58,118 nucleotides of DNA from Acanthaster planci (Eukaryota > Echinodermata > Asteroidea > Valvatida > Acanthasteridae). The stretch spans positions 3,143,311-3,201,428 of the forward strand of contig NW_019091363.1 in assembly GCF_001949145.1 (NCBI RefSeq). The letters are read 5' to 3'. Under the pieces are notes generated by a model. The model saw only the letters and a list, made by a program, of their open reading frames with translations. It was not told the DNA's origin and did not search any database. Within the stretch, counting starts at the first letter, position 1. Every line of letters starts with the position of its first letter. Position numbers and translations under genes: made by a program. Of the stretch, positions 53,697 through 58,118 are shown in pieces.

Positions 53697-56600
53697 GGAG
53701 CATACGCATCCGTTGGTAACCCCTCCCTAGTTTACTGTTTGTTGCTTGAAGGAAATTTTGATCAAGGATGGGAGGTTCGTTGAGAGGTTTATTGTGACTG
53801 ACAGTGGCAATTGTGGAATATCTCACTGAGAGAAAGTATTTTGAGAATTTTAAACAGAACATTGTTACAAACCAGAGTATGAAATAATGGAATCTTTGTC
53901 ACTTTATGTTCTTAAGTTTCCCGAACCACCCCTTAGCTTGAACTGTGTATGTTTATGTACTGGTACCAAAAGGTGCAGGTCACAAAAACCCAGATTTTGG
54001 TGATGAAGTGTGGCGCCAGGATGCAAAATTTCTTTTGGCATAAAACGCTGGAGAAACCCATGTTCCGTCTCTTAATTGACCATCAGACAACATTTCAGTG
54101 CAGGAATACGTCCCCAAAAAGTGTGATTTGCTTGTTAAATCTTGTGAGTTCGGGTCATTTTAAAGCCTCACAATGATCCAGTGGCATCCTTTACTTCTTT
54201 ACTGCAGAAATAATCCTGAACTTTTGCCAAATTTCTCGTTTTGAGGGTCTAATATCATAGGGATCGTTCAGAATCCGAGATTACTTTCGGGGGTGTTATC
54301 CTGTTAAATCCATCACTTTTTTAACCTTTGGAGGCAGAAGCGGGATTTCGATGGTTCCCCACTTACCGTACACAGAGTTTCATGGGCAAGGAAGGTCACC
54401 AGAGGTCAATAAGAACTGTCGTTTTGCATGATGACTTTCTTGCCTGTCACGAGCACGCATATGACTGTAGACCTAGTCTTGGACACTGACTGCAGGCTTA
54501 GCGTTTGGCGCTAGACAGTACCTCAGTGGGTTCTCCATGTCTTCCCAATTTAATAGTTGTCTTGATCATTCAATGCACAATGTACATGTACACACCGGAG
54601 GGGATCGACGTAGGCCGTACAAAAAAAGGAAAACTATGTCACCAAAAACACCCTGAATCTAGAAGATTTAGTGCTATATCTTAAGTATACCCGTACTACA
54701 TTTATTGCAGCGGTTTTTACCCATTGGAAAGGAATTGCTAGGTATTACAATTTGTTTGTAAATATTTCATATTGGTCAGACGGAGGGCGATGGTTTAAAA
54801 AGCCATCATCATTGCCCTTGCGTCATCTACCCTGATCGAAAAATGAAGAATGCATGTTCATATGCATGTTAAAGAATACACTTTTATCGCATAATATTGA
54901 AGAGTAGCAGGAGTTCAATTAATATGTAATTATGCTCGATTTCAAATGTATTTTATTTAATGAAAACATCAGCGTTGTCTTTATTGAATGTTTATAAATT
55001 TTGATTTCGGTTTAAGACTTTTGGGCAGTTAAAAACGGTCCACATGTTTTAAATGAAAAAAGTGTGACCAGTGAGAGATGTGTCTTACTGAAAGTAAATT
55101 GTAGTATGCGAGTAGTGCTGAAAAAAATTGAATCATCGCAAAGAACGATCATCACATTTACGGTCCTGTAAATGTAACAACCGTTTGCAAAAGATAATCA
55201 TTTTTGATTGTCTACTGTGCAAGCATGGTGTGGTGTTCTTCTGAAGTGCCATTTTTCAAGAACACATATTGTACATGAAAGGAGTCGCATGTTTGAAGTT
55301 TAATTGCAACTAGAAATCAGAGTGAAATACAGCAAATATCCTTTAAATTTTTGATGGTAAAACTGCCTTGTTTTAAAGCCTCTTGTCCAGAAGTTGAGTC
55401 ATGTTGATGAGCTCTCTGGTTCACACACACGCTTTTGTCATGATTACCAAAGTGCATATTACATGTAAATGTTAAGTGTTTTGCAAATGCTGCGCAGTGG
55501 ACGCAGTCGGTCGTCATCATTGGCGTCAGTAGTATTATGGTTTTCCCATAGTGCACTGTCCTCGCACTCGTCGTTGTAAATTTCATCGCTTTCTTCCCAC
55601 ATTTTTGCCCCTGCCGCTTTCTCCCTGACCAATCCAATTTTCGGCAGTCTTTCTCCTTTGTCTCACCTCACTGCAGACGGTAAATAGAGGTATCTCGGTT
55701 GCCATGGCGATAGTCTCCAGTGAACTTATCTTGAGAGGCGATCAGTTCCCCTCAAGCACTTATGCAACATACACACACACACTGAGAAATGTTTGTGTTT
55801 TATAGTCAGCTTCATTCATCTGTGAAAAAAACAAGGTATATAATTTCTGGTCACTGGTGTTGCTTTGCATATTGAAAATGGACAGACTAATGGAATAAAT
55901 AAATAAATACCATCTTGCCAGGATGATTTTTTTGTGCAGAATGCAGTTTGTGGTCGTGGGTTTGCCTACTGCTGTTCGATCGTTGAAACAAATTTCTCCA
56001 TAGAACTTAAATAAATACCATCTTGCCAAGACGATTTTTTTGCGCAGAATGCAGTTTGTGGTCGTGGGTTTGCCTACTGCTGTTCGATCGTTGAAACAAA
56101 TTTCTCCATAGAACTTTTACTGCTGTTCGATCTTTTTACTGCTGTTCGATCGTTGAAACAAATTTCTCCATAGAACTTACGTTCATGGTGAGTCAAATAC
56201 ATGTGAAATAATTGCTTCACTTTTTTTTTTGCCTTTGTAACGTGTTTAAGCATACGTTTGCCTCCAGTTGTTTTCAGGTGAACGCTTTGTTGTAACTGTT
56301 CCTATGTGATTTTTTTTACATGTGTTTTTGTTCGTGCTTAATTATTTCGCTATCAATTTACCAGGCTTTCGCCCTGAAGTTAGATTTATAAGCGTCATCC
56401 TTAACTTGAAAACAGTTTTACAGACATAGTGTATTTTGCAATCGCTTTTCTTTACGTGTGCTTAGAAATTTCAGTCAAGTTATTCAATAGACTTGCTCAC
56501 TTTCAAAAATGAAATGCCCGCCAAAGTGCAAAAATGCGGGCAAAAGTAGTTCAGAATCATGAAAAGGAAAGAACAGTGATGCAACCTCGATGGCGTGTTC

Positions 56601-57022
56601 CGTTTTTTGCCCACTCTACGAAATTGTGGACCGCCCCGTCGTGTTGACTCATCCTGTACCCCTTAAACTGCACACCCCACACATCAAGCCCAACATTTGT
56701 TGTAGGCATTTGCACGGACAATAAAGTTTTTGTCATTCAGATACGTGGTTATAACCTGTATTTTCTACAGGTGGAGGTAGCCTTCTCGCTTGAGTGAGCT
56801 TTGTGAACGGTTAGTTCTCCGCGGTTCCCTATTGTCCTGCTGTTTGTCATTCAAATGAAGTTATTCTGTTCGAAAGCCCTACGGTAAATTTCGTAAGCAT
56901 GATTCATTGACAGCTTTGGATCCACCCAGAATTGGTGCATCTACGGATCGGCTTCGTACACAAGCGCTGCGTTTTGGAGAAAGTTATTACTTGTTGAACT
57001 TTGCCTCACGTGTGCAACTGCC
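53697..57022 (+). other. EXOC1 3' UTR and intergenic region
   Basis: The 3' UTR starts here, but I cannot place its end. No AATAAA occurs in roughly the first 2.2 kb; the first candidates are at about 55896 (inside AATAAATAAATAAATACC) and 56720. A 108 bp tandem repeat lies at 55901-56178. The right end must carry the promoter and 5' UTR of the next gene. Confidence 0.6.
55901..56178. repeat. 108 bp tandem repeat, two full units and a piece
   Basis: Units start at 55901 and 56009 (AAATAAATACCATCTTGCCA to CTCCATAGAACTT) and differ at only a few positions. A third piece (56117-56178) repeats only the ACTGCTGTTCGATC to AGAACTT part. The near identity indicates a recent duplication. Confidence 0.95.
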
Positions 57023-57775
57023 ATGGATCTGACAACCCAAAGTGTCTTTCGTGAAGAACTTGGCCCGGAAGGTGAGATGATCGGGCCAGGCCCGTGTCTG
57101 GACAATGTGTGGGGCCCTTTGAATCTAACACCGCACGATGCTGGGATTTTTTCTCTCGTCATGGTGATCGCGCTAGGTGTTGTTGGTTTAGTATGCATAC
57201 TGGTGATCGCCGTTGCCTGTGGGTACGCAGCCCAGGTCAGTACACTCCGACGGAAACTCAGAGACTTGGAAATGGGGCAAAAATCGAAGAAGAATGGAGG
57301 TCCTGGTGCCATGGTGTATTCGGAGCTGAACGAGGTAGACTTGCCTCCCCCTCCACCTGAAACGCCCCTCCCGGGCCCTCCTGATGTCAACGACAACGAG
57401 TCTGACGTCAAGCCACCTGTACTGGACAGTCCATCATCGTCCGTGGTAGCTGCAGCAGAGGTGACGGGGGCGGGCGTGGATAACGAGGGTTACAACGACG
57501 AGGCAATTGATGAGGCTTTGAATGACATGGATGCGGCTGTGGATGTGCCGGATACGCCATCTATTAATGCAGAGAATGGGGAGACAGATAACAAGCCTAC
57601 TGGAGATGAGGCGATAGAAGCACCTGAAAATCCAGAGACATCAGCCGAGGCTCCTGAGGTACCAGCTGATGAGGCATCACCAGCCGAAGCTCCTGAGGTA
57701 CCAGCTGATGAGGCATCACCAGCCGAGGCTCCTGAATTACCAGCTGATGAGGCATCACCAGCAGGAGAGGACTAA
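57023..57775 (+). CDS. Unrecognised single-pass membrane protein with acidic Pro-rich repeat tail
   Basis: 250 residues in one open exon, with a good start context (CTGCCATGG). There is no cleavable signal peptide. A short N-terminal part (1-41) has a sequon at N34 and Cys25, then one strong membrane span (about 42-68). The basic segment after it (RRKLRD, KSKK) predicts that the C-terminus is cytosolic, so this would be an N-out type III protein. The tail has YSEL (Y99, a YxxL-type sorting or phospho site), PPPPP (108-112) and many Asp/Glu, and ends with three copies of a 13-residue repeat AEAPEVPADEASP (208-246). I do not recognise a family. The higher GC, proline runs and preserved frame support a real gene, though extra 5' exons cannot be excluded. 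Confidence 0.82.
   Translation: MDLTTQSVFREELGPEGEMIGPGPCLDNVWGPLNLTPHDAGIFSLVMVIALGVVGLVCILVIAVACGYAAQVSTLRRKLRDLEMGQKSKKNGGPGAMVYSELNEVDLPPPPPETPLPGPPDVNDNESDVKPPVLDSPSSSVVAAAEVTGAGVDNEGYNDEAIDEALNDMDAAVDVPDTPSINAENGETDNKPTGDEAIEAPENPETSAEAPEVPADEASPAEAPEVPADEASPAEAPELPADEASPAGED
57644..57760 (+). repeat. 39 bp coding tandem repeat, three units
   Basis: The DNA under residues 208-246 of the membrane protein. The units are nearly identical; GTA to TTA changes Val to Leu in the third. It keeps the frame, so unit number can vary without breaking the gene. Confidence 0.9.
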
Positions 57776-58118
57776 TCCTAATAGTTCGCCATGTTGGGTC
57801 ATTCAGTGAACGACCGTCCGGAACCGTATTGTGGCATTTACTAAGTACATTTTCATGTGCTCATCTATTTTTCGCATTTCCTGTTGATATCTCTATCTTC
57901 TATCGAATACCGTTTTGGAATCATCTTAATTCGGTCGTTGTTCGCATGGTACATACCCCAAACGTACTAAAGATTAGACCTTGACTCTTGCTCAGTTGTA
58001 GTACAGTGTCTATTGTATTTCACATTCCAGTACCCATTTGTTGAATTTATTATGCCGAAACAACTTAAATGTATGTTACAAATTCAAATGAATGTAAAGC
58101 CCTCTTCCACAAAATGCC
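57776..58118 (+). other. 3' flank of the membrane protein gene
   Basis: Probable 3' UTR. No AATAAA is seen before the window ends and no further gene is visible. Confidence 0.6.

Noticed and set aside
56941-57411. Minus-strand frame of 156 codons opposite the membrane protein gene
   Set aside because: It is the shadow of a GC-richer coding exon. Its protein has no domain or membrane logic, while the plus frame has a coherent topology.

Overview
The window is nuclear DNA from an animal, most likely a marine invertebrate deuterostome. An echinoderm is my first guess. The evidence is AT-rich introns full of the palindrome TACATGTA, single-exon receptor genes in a tandem lineage-specific array (as known for the rapidly expanded sea-urchin GPCR lineages), and MITE/LINE debris. 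The species cannot be fixed from sequence alone. A 768-base N gap (45413-46180) and a single N at 53221 mark it as a draft assembly.

Layout. The plus strand is dominated by one split gene, the 3' part of EXOC1 (exocyst subunit Sec3). Fifteen exons lie between 1050 and 53696 and give 548 C-terminal residues; all intron phases fit and the protein ends in the conserved IAQSH-stop. The N-terminal part lies upstream of the window. Downstream, on the same strand, is a second gene at 57023-57775. It is a 250-residue single-pass membrane protein with an acidic, proline-rich tail ending in three 13-residue repeats; I do not recognise it.

The most interesting part is the single 29.7 kb intron between EXOC1 exons 8 and 9 (11579-41265). 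It holds an array of intronless class A (rhodopsin-like) GPCR genes, all on the minus strand and so antisense to the host. There are eight copies in two subfamilies. Subfamily A (13.3-24.9 kb) has two intact genes and three pseudogenes. Subfamily B (27.8-40.1 kb) has two intact genes and one pseudogene. Flanking DNA was duplicated along with the receptors: a block at about 24.9-29.6 kb recurs at 31.8-36.9 kb, part of it recurs again at 37.6-37.9 kb, and A-type copies share 5' and 3' flanks. The array therefore grew by local segmental duplication inside the intron. All intact receptors keep DRY, D2.50 and the TM3-ECL2 cysteines but lack the NPxxY proline.

Mobile and repeat content includes a hAT-like 277 bp MITE, two foldback MITE families with two copies each, a foldback element built of GAGATGCGAGAT-like motifs, the 3' end of a CR1/L2-type LINE, a 30 bp minisatellite, and several short tandem repeats. 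Comparison of paralogous copies suggests TACATG hexamers are being added at several sites. The exocyst gene (vesicle tethering) and the receptors have no evident functional link; the relation seen is positional.
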